Of a stretch of DNA of 64,000 nt, positions 1-12,746 are shown piece after piece. Position 1 is the first letter of the stretch. Every line of letters begins with the position of its first letter. The stretch spans positions 1,212,917 to 1,276,916 of the forward strand of contig JXTC01000002.1 of the NCBI GenBank assembly GCA_002914845.1, given 5' to 3'. The stretch comes from Trema orientale. Lineage: Eukaryota; Streptophyta; Magnoliopsida; Rosales; Cannabaceae. The translations under genes were made by a program, and so were the position numbers. The notes under the pieces are model-generated. The model was not told the origin of the DNA, made no database searches, and worked only from the letters and a program-made list of their open reading frames with translations.

Positions 1-760
1 GAAAAGTTAGAATAATTAGAAAAATTTTAATATTGTTAGTTTGTGAAATTAGGATTGAAAAAATTATAATTATAATTATGATTATTTAGTGAAACTTTTT
101 ATGATAAATTTATTGTATATTTTTATAGTTTTAGAATTTTTAGATGATATTTTATATGTTTATAATTATTCTTAATTATATTCAAAGTATATAAGCAAAA
201 TTAGTTTTAATATTGTATAAATACATAATAATTTTAATTGTAAAATAAGACCTATTTTAATTATTATTATATAAAAAAAATAAATTATTACTTTAGTTAA
301 TATTAATGTCATTTAAAATATTACTTTATTTATTTTTTTAGTAATTATTAATTTATTTTGTTTGTCTTAGTGTAATTTTTATTTATTTAAATTTGAATTA
401 TTTTTTATTCTTAAAAAATAAATATTTAAAAATAATTATTTTACATAAATATTTAAATTAATTAATTACTAAAAAAATAATTTAATTAATTATTTAATAA
501 AAATAAAAATTCACTCTAAAGCGGCGACAAGTTGTCGCCACTATTGGTATGTCAGATGGCATTTTTGTCGACTTTTTAGCGGGGACAACTATCGCCGCTA
601 TAAATTATCTAATACGAGGACCACATGTATCGCCACTTTAGGTATCTGTATCAGCGAACTTATAGCGGCAACTCTAAAGCGGGGACATTGTCGCCGCTTT
701 AGATCTAAAGCGGTGACATTATGCTTTATGTCGCCGCTCTATTCTTGTTTTGTTGTAGTG
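1..760. mobile_element. CACTA (En/Spm-type) transposon, one end
   Basis: The segment ends at 760 with TTTTGTTGTAGTG, the reverse complement of the CACTACAACAAAA terminus typical of plant CACTA elements. About ten copies of a short subterminal motif in both orientations (GCGGCGAC, GCGGGGAC, TCGCCGCT, TCGCCACT) lie between about 520 and 745. Such motifs are the known transposase-binding type of this superfamily. Positions 1-490 are AT-rich with no recognisable transposase and are assumed to be internal. The other end lies outside the window, so size and autonomy are unknown. Confidence 0.8.
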
Positions 761-2763
761 AATTAAGTATTTTCATGTGCAATAGATTAAGTTTCTATAT
801 TTGTAATCTTATTTCTTGAACTTGGAGTGTATATTTTATTGATCCTATTATTTATTATACTCATTTGGTGGCTGGTTGTAATGATACGTAAGTATAAAAG
901 TAGTTTTAAACTTTATTTACACCGAAAAAGAGTTCAAGTGTACTTATGTCATTCTAAGTAATTCTCTTTGAGGTGTATATGTGGGAATTGGCTTGTAAAA
1001 ATATTATTGCACATTTAAAGTCATGATTTTAATTATGTGGGAATGTCCTAAAATAGGGGAAGTGCTGTCCAAATATTTTTAAAATGAAATGGCACTATTT
1101 AGGGGCAAATGGACTAGTTTTCATAAAATTATGTGCCATTTTGGATCATTTTGTGCTAATGAACTAGAATTCATATTTTAATACTTTTTGAACAGTTTTT
1201 TAATACTAGTTATTGACTGCTAAGTACCTTAAATGATTTGTATGCTTTCGGGTCATTTTAAGATCAAGCTCCTAATTTGGTGAAAATTCTTATTTCGGTC
1301 TTGTTCAAGTATCTTGATGTATTTGTTTAGTATAATCTGCATCTTGAATAAAAGAAATTCATGACAGGTGATTGACGCACCTATCTCTCAAGGATATTGA
1401 CCTTTTCTACTATCAATTTCTATTCAGGATATGAGATAAGTAAATATTTACAACTGCGTCATAAGAACTACATGGAAAATGTCATTATGTGAAACTTACT
1501 TATTCTTGAAAGTTATGAAATGGCATGTGCATGGCACGTCTTGCATGTAAATTGAGAATTTCATTACAGAGTATTTAAAAGTGAGTACCATTGTACCAAT
1601 TTTATAAGATAAGTTTTGATTGCAATTGGTAGTCTGTCAGAGCAGGGTAGGTAAGTCTATTGATGCAGACTCTCCCATTGAAGTGGGACTTGCGGATCTT
1701 ATAATGTATCTCGTTGAAGCGGAACAATATTAACGCGGTATGGGATGCCCCTTTGATGAGAGGAGTTTTCAAAAAACCTCACACGACAGTCGTACATTAT
1801 TTTTACTTTTGGCTAGAGTTTCCGCCTAATGCTATCACAGCCTACCGATTTATGGGATTAACAGTGTGCTAAAGGGCCTAACTATGAATATTTTTAAACG
1901 AAATACGTGGACTCATATGTTTAAGAAAGGAAAATGTACAATAGGAATCAAATGAGATTTTACTTACTGAGCTTGAGCTCATTTTAGTCTTGTGATGCAG
2001 ATGAAGATACGCATTTTGGTGTTGAGTAGCTAGTTGCCTAGCTTGCCTTTTGTCACCATGGTCATATAGATGTGGACGAGCTTGACTTATGGGCGATGTT
2101 TTTGTATTACGATATTTTGGGTGTGATGAAAATATTATTGTTGATGGTAAAATAGACTGATGAAAATCTGTTTTGATTATACATTTTGTAAAGACACTTT
2201 TAACAGGAAATGCTATACAGTTACTTTTGTTTAAAGGTTTTAGAAAGTTCACATTTGCCCACCTTTTTATAAAACTAAAAGATATGGTTTAGGAAAGAAT
2301 AATACTTCACAGTTTGACTGTATATGATAATATAGTTAAACTAAGGGGTGTTACAAGAATCGTGTAGACCCATATGAGGATTAGGATTATATGTCTAACT
2401 TTTATGCGTTTTTTAGCCAAATGGCCAAATTTTGAATCATAGTTTATAAAATAGTTATTTTTCAAATACAGTTGAAAAATAGCCGAATTTTGAAAATTTA
2501 TTTAAAAAAATGACCCTTTTTCAAATTTAGTATATAAAAACATATTGATTTATTTTTTGAAAATTGATTTACTTTTTCAAAAATTGATTTAATTTATAAA
2601 AAAATAGATCAATTAAAAAAACTACCATTTATCAAAATAAAATTATAAAATGGTCAATTATTGAATAGATGTAAAAAAAAAAAAAAAGGTCATTTTTTAA
2701 ATTAATCTGAAAAAAAAAAAAGAAAAAAGAAAAGCAATTTTTAATAAATACTCAACTTTTATC
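761..2763. other. Intergenic; possible LTR remnant ending near 2355
   Basis: No gene is supported. A stretch at about 1637-1870 is richer in GC than its surroundings and resembles retroelement LTR sequence. The run AAGGGGTGTTACA ending at 2355 looks like the terminus of a Ty3/gypsy (chromovirus-type) LTR, but I found no matching TGTAACACC start, so this is weak. From about 2400 to 2730 the sequence is AT-rich with short repeats of a motif like AAAATGACC, related to a stretch at about 51650-51900. Confidence 0.3.
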
Positions 2764-3540
2764 TCATGCCACTATATGTTTTGAGACTTGATGAGATACT
2801 GTACCAGTTGAGACTTGAAAAGTTAAGCCTCTTGTGGAAATTATGGAGCATTTGATACAAAATGGACATGAATAGTGAAATTTTGTCATCAGAAATAATC
2901 CAAAGAAAGCTTGATTTGAGTGTGAGCGATGACCGCAAATGAAGGGTAGAAATTTTTTTGAATGGGCAGAGATTCTAAGAAATCCAATATGAACGATGAA
3001 GATTAAGAAGATTTGGATGCTAGAGCTACAAGTGATCATCCAAGTGTCTTGGATGATATCGATTCTGAATTGGAGAATGATATAATCTGTTAAAGGTGTG
3101 GAAAATCTTGGCATTGGTAGAAATTATCAAAAAGGTCGAGTGGGTTCGGCTAAAAGCTCCAAGACTGATGATGCTGGTAATCCTTATAGTATGTTACTAA
3201 AGTTGCTATGAAAGATGATGTGATAATAGTGGATTCAGGATTCACGAGTTTGCATACGAGCATTGGTTTAGCGTTAATGCAAGGTGCATGGTGAATGATA
3301 TTGATGGCTGAGAAACTTTCGAAAAAGTCAAACGTAGGAGCTAACACCATAATTATCAGCAAGGTTCTTTCGACATGAGTCGAGATGTAATTCTTAGAAT
3401 TCATCAATTCTAAGTGGTGTACTCATATGATATAGTATAATTATTGGTAAAGACAATGATAGCTACGAAAGTTATGAGATGAGCGATTGTATTGATCGGA
3501 TGTGAAGACATGATTGAAATCAAGTCTTCAAGTGGGAGAT
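2764..3540 (+). mobile_element. Decayed flank of a Copia-type fossil
   Basis: This stretch runs directly into a polypurine tract (AAGTGGGAGAT, ending at 3540) and then an LTR, so it is probably the remnant of the internal region of the same element. Weak similarity to the Copia gag/protease junction can be read on the plus strand near 3190-3240 (a VDSG-like motif). The element is broken and old. The assignment rests mainly on its position next to the LTR. Confidence 0.35.
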
Positions 3541-4346
3541 TATTAGAGTCAAAGAAAGTGGCCCGGTGGGCAACACCCACATGTAAAAGAAAAAAAGAAA
3601 AAGAAATGGTGGGCTACTTTTTTGGTAGAAATGCACAAAGAAAGAAAACAAAGTTTTGTTTTCTCTCCTCTGTTTACTCACCCACACAACCGAATTTATT
3701 GACAAAAAGAGGGAGATGGTCAATCTTTGTAAGCAGCCAAACTATGTGGAGAGGAGGGGCTTTGGCTCTATAAATAGAGTCCCTCCCATTAAACTTCTGT
3801 ATCCCCCAGTCAAAGAAAATCTCAGTAAGGGTGTGTGTCTCGTGGGGAAATCCCAAAAGAATCCCATGGCGAGGAAAAAAAAAGTCCCAATAAAGGTGTC
3901 TCCTGGGGATCAAGAAAGGTATCCAAAAATATATAGTAGTATGTCAAGTATTTCTCTCATTTGGAGAAATCCCTATCCTATTCTCTTTGTGTGCTTTTTC
4001 TTTTTAAGGATTAGCGATGTGAGAGTTCTCTTGTGTAAGAGTAATAGTTGTTCAAAGAGATCTGAAAGGTGTGAGTGAGAGGATACTTGTGGGCGAGTAC
4101 TTGGGTGTATTTGGGATAAGGGTTGTGAGTGAGTGTTTCTAAACACTGTGTAAATTTTCTCCCTATAATGAAAGATCTGCAGCAGTCCGTAAACGTAGCC
4201 AAACTGGGTGAACCACATAAATTTATATGTCTTGTTGATACCTGCATTTATTTCTGAAGGTTACTATTCATATGTACAGTACTATTCATATATACGGTTC
4301 TATTCACATATACAGTAGTCAGTGGGAATGGTGATTTTTTCTAACA
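3541..4346 (+). mobile_element. Copia-type LTR (fossil)
   Basis: The segment starts TATTAGA and ends TCTAACA, an inverted terminal pair with one mismatch, and is preceded by a polypurine tract. It has a TATA box, CTATAAATAG, at 3768-3777. Its 3' part contains the block ending in AAACTGGGTGAACCACATAA that is familiar from plant Copia LTRs. About 806 bp long. No partner LTR was found in the window. Several short frames inside it have no family match and are not genes. Confidence 0.7.
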
Positions 4347-5861
4347 ATATTGTCCCCTTTGTCATTGCCAGATCATAATATTTCGAGACAAACTCATTTA
4401 TCTATAGCTCAAACCTTGTACTAAACCTTTTAAAACTCGCCCAAATCAAGTTTTTTCTTTTTTCTTAATCTTTGGTAAACAGAAGGTTTGTTTCTTAAAG
4501 ACTACAATAATTCCTCCCACATGTTTACATATCTCATAGCAAAATGACTAAATTTTGAGTCTATTTTAAATAAATGTTTGTTTTTTCAAATGCTATAATA
4601 AAATGATAGGTATATCAGTATATAGATTATGTGTAAAATATAATTATACCCTTTGTATATAAATTAAAGCTGATATATCACATATCACTGTATATACTAG
4701 GTATAATATATATATATACTTATCTATTTAGCTATAAATAGAGAAAAATGAATATTCATTAAAACTAAAAAAAGAAAAAAAAAGACACACTCTATTCTCA
4801 TTTATTATTTTTTGAAATGATATTATTATTATATTGTTACCTTCTAGTAATGGCTCATAACCTACCACATCAAAAATATCGTCCTTTTGGTGGATGGAAA
4901 TGAACACAAGGTGGAAATTTACAACATATTTGTAACTCATGCAATACAAGTACCTCTTTTAAAAATTCGAGAGACATTGATGATGAGACAATGTATTATA
5001 ATAAAGAAATAGATGAGAAGAGGAGATAGAGTTTGGATTTGGCCAAAAGAGTCTGAAAACGAGAAAAAGCCAAACTCCATAGTCATGCACAACCTAGCCA
5101 TGACATCAAGTATTGACATCCAATATTTCTCTACATTTCACGCTCAACAACCAACCAAGCACACTTAGAAAAAGAGGCTTTCTGTCCTTTTCTTTCCGGC
5201 TTTTGCGAATTGGGGACGTAACTTTTCCCTTATCTTTATGCCCTGGCCACTACCAAACACATATGTTGAGGGAATCAAGTCAAAAAGGCTTATGCATTAA
5301 GCCTTCTGACCCAATCACTTCGGCTCACAACCTTGTCATATAGGACCCACACGTTACACAATGCATTGCATTGCATTATTGTTTATTTGATTAAAAATGT
5401 CAATGATGTTTCTATATGTACTACTTTATTAGCAGGGGTATTTTATGGTACTCTCTATAGCTGATGCACTTGCTTGAGAGTTAAGAATCTTTCTTATTTA
5501 TGCTTATACATAAGTTAACCTACATTTATAATACATACTATACAGATACATAGATGTTTGTTTCTAATTTTGGCATGAAAATCATTAGAAATTTAAATCA
5601 ACAAATCTCACATGAATAAAATTCTAAACTATAAGCATAGAATAATAAAAGTAATTAAGAAGATTCTTATGATAGGAGCCTTTTCTAAATATTAAATTAT
5701 AATAAAATAAAAAAAACCATGTAAATATGAAAAGAAATCTTTGAAGATCAATTGATTATGAAATTTTATGAAATATTCACTATTGATAGCCTTTCTTAAT
5801 ATTACCAGATTATTTCCTCATAATTATTGCTTTCTTTGATGCGAAATAAATTATTAAAAAA
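4347..5861. other. Intergenic, nothing recognised
   Basis: AT-rich sequence with short open frames that lack family resemblance or splice context. A somewhat less AT-rich patch at about 5000-5345 contains no recognisable motif. Confidence 0.5.
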
Positions 5862-6064
5862 ATGATAATATTATGCGTACCAAAATTTGTACCAAATTTT
5901 AATACCAACATATGTTGCATTTAAGTTAGCACTATTTAATTAGTGTATTAAAACTTATTATAAATAAGTTAATCATATTCACAAATTGAATATTGCTAAC
6001 TCACATGTCATATGTGTTGGTATTAAAAATTTGATAAAAAATTTGGTATACACAACATTATCTT
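5862..6064. mobile_element. Foldback MITE
   Basis: The two halves are inverted copies. The left half reads GATAATATTATGCGTACC and later AATACCAACATATG. The right half, reverse-complemented, reads GATAATGTTGTGTATACC and later AATACCAACACATATG. TTAAAA occurs just outside both ends, but the exact target duplication is unclear. It has no coding capacity. It seems related to the foldback at 34199-34420. Confidence 0.6.
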
Positions 6065-7001
6065 AAAAGAATAAGAGATAAATTACAATGTCCAATTTTT
6101 TCGAAACTAACTAACATCGCCAAGAACACCACAATAAGGGTCAATTCTCTATTGAAGAAAATAAAGAGTAATAATCAACTTCTTTATTATGAGTTGTGTT
6201 AGGATTAGTCACACTAATTATACCGACGGATATCAACCATGTGTTGGTATAGGTTCACTTGAAAATCAAGTTTATAGATAGATGGTTATAATTTGACAGA
6301 TCTCAGCTATCTCAGTTAGACAACAAGTCAACAGATAGTCGCGCTAGTGATCACAACCCTCGATTAATGTAGGCCCCACAGAGATCATGTCAATAGAGAG
6401 TATCGATTGGTCAGTGTAGCAAAATTAACCTATTACATATTCACATTTGAACATGACTCAGTTTTATTGGTAAGAGAAGTAGGACTTACGGCGGGTTGGG
6501 CTGTACCTGAGTTGACCTTACCACTTTAATTATAATTAAAATATTAATCAATTTCATAACCTTTTGTTGTATTTTTTTTTTTAATAGTTTTGAAGAACTG
6601 ATTGTTGGCAAAAAGAAGTAAAAGAAAGAAAAAACCCAAAGTGGTAATATGTCAACTTTGATTACATTCTCCAACATTCAACGGCTGTAATTGTAAACAC
6701 TCTCATTGTGGAATTTTGGGAACTTCGCTCAACCGTTGCTTCCTTGCGATTTGTGGGTTTTCATAGAACAAGACTCTGTTTCAAAGCTCACTTTCATTTC
6801 ACTCGAAATGGAAAATTCTTTTTCCTTTATTTGATATTTAATCAAAAACTAGACTCTGCAAACCTTTCAGGCACTCATCAACGGAGTCCCTGCAAATGGG
6901 TCTTTGAACTTTTTCTTAATTGGATTCTTAAAGCCATTCTTTTTTGTGGGTCTTTTGGGATTTGCATTTTTGCGTGGAGGGTTTTGTGCCACTGGAAGAA
7001 A
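6065..7001 (+). promoter_or_regulatory. Upstream and 5' leader region of the SLC35F gene
   Basis: Non-coding. The last 300 bases are less AT-rich and probably hold the transcribed leader. An upstream ATG at 6708 is in frame with the chosen start and would add 98 residues that have no family resemblance, so this stretch is read as leader. No TATA box was assigned with confidence. Confidence 0.4.
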
Positions 7002-10000
7002 ATGGTGACCTCCAAAGAGTTTTGGACGAACAAGACATTGATAGGTCTTGGGTTGGGGCAGCTTCTCTCACTTTTGATCACTTCGACTGGTTTTTCATCT
7101 TCTGAACTCTCCAAAAAAGGTTTTTGCTTTTGTCTCTCTGTTTGTACTTTCACTTGAACACCATTTTGTCTCTCTGATTATTATAGGTAAACATAGTTAT
7201 AGAGTTCTTTACAGAACTTTACGCTTCAATATAATTGGAATTTGGTCGGTCTTCAATAATTGTGTTATATAGTCACTATAGAAGTTTGTATGAAATATTC
7301 AACTGAGTACCAACTTTCGTCAACTTCATTTTACTCTTCTGAGATTTTGATTTACCATAAGGTAATATCCTAAATCTCACTGTTATGAATTATGTCTGAG
7401 ATTTTAATATATATTTATATGTTTCAAGCCCCTTTTCACCAAATAGGCTCATGTTTTTTGTTTGAGATGTGAGAAGTCTAAGGTCTCACTTTTTCTTTTT
7501 TCCCTGGCTCGGGTTCTTTCAGAAACACTTCATGCAAACACAGAGGAAATAACTGTCTATTTGCAATTTATATATTCATGTATAGTGGATGATATATTGC
7601 TTGAATCTATTTCTCTGTGAATTATACTTGCATCCAAAATTTTCGAGTATTTGGTTTGACTTAACCGAGAAAAAAGAAAGGAAAAAGGAGGAGTCTTTGA
7701 GAGAGTGTTTTAACTAATAGATCTTTCTGTTTTTGTAGGAATTGATGCACCAACTTCGCAGTCGTTTCTGAACTATGTGCTTTTGGCTATTGTCTATGGA
7801 AGTATTATGCTTTATCGGAAGGAACCACTTAAGGTTGCTTGTCGCATCATCTGGTTGCTTTCATTGATATACTTGAGTACTTGATTTTGATTGCAAGAAC
7901 TTAAATGATGGATTTTAGTTCTTTCACTTATAGTCAGTCCTTGAATCAGAAAATAGTGATTCTCTATTCATCTTTTTGATGGGGAAAATTTGCTGAGGTA
8001 GCTTACAAAATACAGTTTGATGTTTATATTTTGAACTCATAACCTGGATGTCTGAAGCACCTTCAAAGGGTGGATTCTATAAAATTTCATTTACTTTTGA
8101 TTGTTAGCAGTGGATGAAGACCTTGTGGCTATGACAATTTAAGAGGACATCCTGTAAAGTCGAATACTCAGAGAACTTCAGCTTGTCACATGTTACCTAC
8201 CAAACTGTGGTTTCAATAATGAAAACTATGTCTTGTAGTCCATTATGCTTAAGGGGCCACATACAGATTAAGAAACAAACTGCTCAATTATGCTGAGTAT
8301 GTGGAATTAGTCATTTATCACTGAGTGTGTGCAATTAAAATCATGATCTGGATTTGAAAGATTAGTCGAAATGACCAACCATGTTTAGTGTTGTTATTCA
8401 GATAAAGAGAAAAGTTGGGAAGGATGATAAATATAGACATGAAGTTGGGAAGGATAATAAATATAGACATGAAGTTGGAAAATAAAACGTGAATCTGTAT
8501 GGCTTGTTCATATACTTGACACTGTTGAAGTTGACGTCGTTAAATTTCTGTGCCTTTGAGTGATTCCTTTGTTCTGGTTGGAGTTAATGAATACCTAGAA
8601 ATCTCATGTCCTGAGAAACTTAGTGATACAAGGAACTGAAGAACCTAAAATCAAGTCCTGGATAACTCTCCCAAGATGTGATGATGTGTGAAATGAAAAA
8701 CAAAGAGACAGCTGTCTACCTTTCTTGTTTGTTTATTCTCCCCTTATATTAAATACCTCATAACCATTGCTCTATTCAATTTGTGCAGTCAAAATGGTAT
8801 TATTATGTACTTCTTGGAGTGGTAGACGTTGAGGCCAATTTTCTAGGTGAGTACATCAGTATTGAATCTTTTAAAGTGCACTTAAGTCTGATGTACCAAC
8901 AAGTTCTGGTCATCGTTTTAGAAATTATATAATGTTTTCATGGTGTGTGCGCCTTTGTGTGTCCTTAATTGACATGTACTTTCAATTGCTGAACCCTGAG
9001 ACTTTACTACACATATTAAAACTGAATTTACCCAACTCAACTGATCAAAGTTGATATTCTTTTCCATTTGAAGTCTTTTTCTTTTTCATTCCTTCCCTTT
9101 CTTTTTTTTTTCCCCCCCATTTTGCCTTATATATGTTGCACATTGCATACATATAACATGTTTTTTCCTTGTGGTATTTAAGTTCAAAGTTGGTTACTAA
9201 CCTTTCTGCTTTAAATTGCATGCTAAGCGTCTGTGTTTCAGCACACCTCCAAACAAGATCGTTCAAAAGATTTTGACTAATTGATCGAAACTGTAGTTGT
9301 TTACTTTTTAAAAGAAACAACAGCTATCACTAACTTTGTGACCTAGTCATACTTCTCTTACCAAGGATGGAAGTATTGTGTTTGAAAAGTAGTCTTTTTC
9401 TCTTCCCCCCCCCCCCCACCACCACTAAAAGAAATGATTTTTCTAAACAGTCGCTACAATAACCATGAGATCTGATTTACTTGTCATTCATGTGCAGTGG
9501 TGAAGGCCTATCAGTATACGTCTATTACAAGTGTAATGTTGCTCGATTGTTGGTCCATTCCATCTGTAATGCTTCTCACGTGGCTTTTCTTAAAAACAAA
9601 GTATAGATACAGAAAGATAACTGGTGTGGTTGTCTGTATTGCTGGCCTTGTTACTGTTGTTTTTTCCGATGTGCATGCAGGTGACAGAGCAGGTAATTTG
9701 ACTTTGTTGCTAACTATGTTCTTCAAGTTTCATTTATTTTTGGACCAGTGCTTACTTGATCCCTAAACTATTGCGAAAGTCTAGTTTTAATCCTTGGAAG
9801 TTTAAAATTAAGAGCAGTGGACCACATTAGTCCTCTTTAACATTTTTTATTAAATGTTTTACGGAAAGGGAAAGAACTTTTTCAATAATCTATGGTTCAA
9901 TACTAAAACTAATTCTTATATGATATTACTTGTGTGCCTTAAAGTTAATATATTCTGAATGGAATAAGTGTCCATGCACTAAGGGAGAACAACTTCAAAA

Positions 10001-12712
10001 TTTTTGAGAGCAAAATGAGATTTTTTCAGTAGCTTAGGAACTAAAATGGGGCTTTTTCAATAATTTAGGACCAACAGAATAATTAATAGTTTATTTTCAT
10101 ATTTCATTGTCAAATGCAGACACTCCATCGTGTAAGTGTTTGTATACGTTGGTCTTTTTAGAATTAGTTATCTGATGCTCTGTGTACTGTTTTGGCTTCT
10201 AGGTGGAAGCAACCCGAGTAAAGGGGATGTGCTTGTTATAGCTGGTGCTACACTCTATGCTGTCAGTAATGTCAGTGAGGTAAATGAATTTAATTCTTTT
10301 AATGGGGCAGTAAATCATGTGAAATTGTAACTACGATGTCATGCTAGCTAAAAAAGAACATGATGATGTGACACCTTTATCCCTTATTTAAGACAAGTAT
10401 GGGAAATGTAGTGAAAAAATGATTGTTATGGATGCGGCATTGGAGTGGCAAATAACTATGTTTCCCTCTTTATGTCTTGATTTTGTTGCAACTTTCCTTT
10501 TCCATTTCCTTTGTACTTGCGTCCCTTCTGGCCTTCTCTGTTATCCCTCTTCTCATGTCGGTCCTATCATTTATTAACATCTTTGTGTTACCCTTTCTCT
10601 CCAAGTTTCTCTATTTCTCTCTCCTATTCTGTATTTCTTCAATTCTTCTTAAGGTTGACTCTATGATCCATTAACCATTTGCTTTATTATTTCGCCACTT
10701 TTAGAAGATATCCCTTTCCTTCACTTTTCAAATGCCATGGAAGCAATGCAAAAACTCGTGTGTCTGTTGATACATTTGTTTTTACACAACTTTAAAAAGT
10801 CGCTCATACCCCAAGATAATTATTTTGTTTACTTCTTTTTTTTTTCCTCCCTTTCTCTCTCTTTTTCTAGTAATCTCTCAAATTTTTGGGGTCAGATGAA
10901 TTCCTTCAGATGTAAGAATTTTCTGTTTTTACGGTTTTAAGAATTTATGGTCAATAATTGAACTTTGTTTCTGTCATTTCATCACGTTGAGGCTGAAAGG
11001 AAAAGTTCTTTAGTTAGACTTGATGATTCTCCTCCTTTTCTTGGTACTTGATCAACATTTCTTATAGTTAATACTTGATTCTCATATCCTTGCAGGAGTT
11101 TCTTGTAAAGAGTGCTGACAGGATTGAACTCATGTCAATGCTTGGCGTCTTTGGTGCCATTATCAGTGCTATCCAGGTGTATCCTTAAGTCTAATTTCCA
11201 GCATTTATTTTTTCTTCCGAGTTTTGTTATTGGTGAATCTAGGGATTTCCTATGATCAGTATAATATGATATTGTTTAGTTGTTTATTAAGTGGTCTAAT
11301 GTAAATGGTAGAGAAAATAGGGAGTTTACAGATAGAGATAGAAATTAGGGATGGCAATTTAGGTCACGACACGATAACATGACTCGAAAACGACACGAAG
11401 TTAGCGGGTTTAAGTTTGTCTTAAACAGGTACAGGTCAAAACAGGTTAAACCCGATTAAACACGATTAAATAATAGGTCATTAGCAGGTTAACCTGTTAA
11501 ACCCGAAATTGACCCGTTTAACACGATTAAATTTTTTGAGACATTGTATTATCTTGTGTGTACCAAGACTTAAAACTTCCATTTTATGTTTTATGTACTA
11601 AAACTTGAAAGTTTTATTTTAGTTTTAAACTTTGGATTGTGTGTTATATTTATTTGATTATGGTTGCTTGGTTATATTGAAAATATAAAATAAGTTAATA
11701 GATTATATCAAGTTATATTGAAAACGTGAAATAGGTTAACATGTTAAAATTAATAGGTTAATACGTTATGTCAAGTTGAACCAAATACAACATATTTAAC
11801 ATTAACATGTTAAATTGAGTTCAATTAACGGGTTAATAGTATACAGGTTAGTAGATCGTGTTACGTTGGACATGATCTGAATACGACCTATTTAAATAAC
11901 GTGTTAAATGTGTCGCTCACAGGTTAACCTGTTTATTTAGCGTGTCGGGTGTGGGTTTACAAATCATGACATGAATAATAAACGTGTCGGGTTTGGGTTT
12001 GGTAATTGCTCGTTATATATATGCTTCGACACGACACGAATATGATACGACAATACGAATTGCCACCCTTAATAGAAATATATGGGAGGTAAGAAAATCC
12101 AAGAGGGAGAAAGAGTACTGTAATCTTGGATATTTTCAATACCAAAACAAAATATACTGCAACAGTTTGGCCTTATTTAAAGATAGGTATCGGTGCTAAC
12201 CGAAATCAGGTAATCCAAAGATAAGCTCTAACCAAATAAACCCTAGGCCCTAGTAATAATCCTAATCGCATAGATAATAGGAGATGGTCATATTGCTATT
12301 TGCTAATGTCTATATGACGTCCTTTGACCATGGGTAGTGTCAACTATCAGCTAAAGTTACATAAGTTTCGTTAATATAATTTTAAAGGGGAGGGCTACAG
12401 TAGGGGCGCCCCTGCCCCCTACGTAGGGTCACCCTTTATAAACCGTTTGATGGGAATCTGTGGAGAATAACGGGAATCTGTGGGGAATCTATTTATACAT
12501 AGATTCCCATCAAACGGTGTATAGACAGGGCCCTACGCAGGGACGTCCCTACTGTAGACGCGTCCAATTTTAAAAATACTTTTTCCATCTAAATATATAA
12601 GTTATGTGGTTATATGGTTTTGTTATCAAGTTTTAGCCCTTAATGATTTGCACAGAAGCATCTTAGAGCGTGACAATCTCAGATCTATTCATTGGTCAGC
12701 TGGAGCAGTAAG

Positions 12713-12746
<34 letters not shown>

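Noticed and set aside
3492-4247. Several overlapping frames on both strands
   Set aside because: They fall inside a Copia-type LTR with a TATA box and have no coding features.
6708-7001. 98-residue N-terminal extension of the transporter
   Set aside because: It is in frame but resembles no family member, and the known family N-terminus begins at the ATG at 7002.
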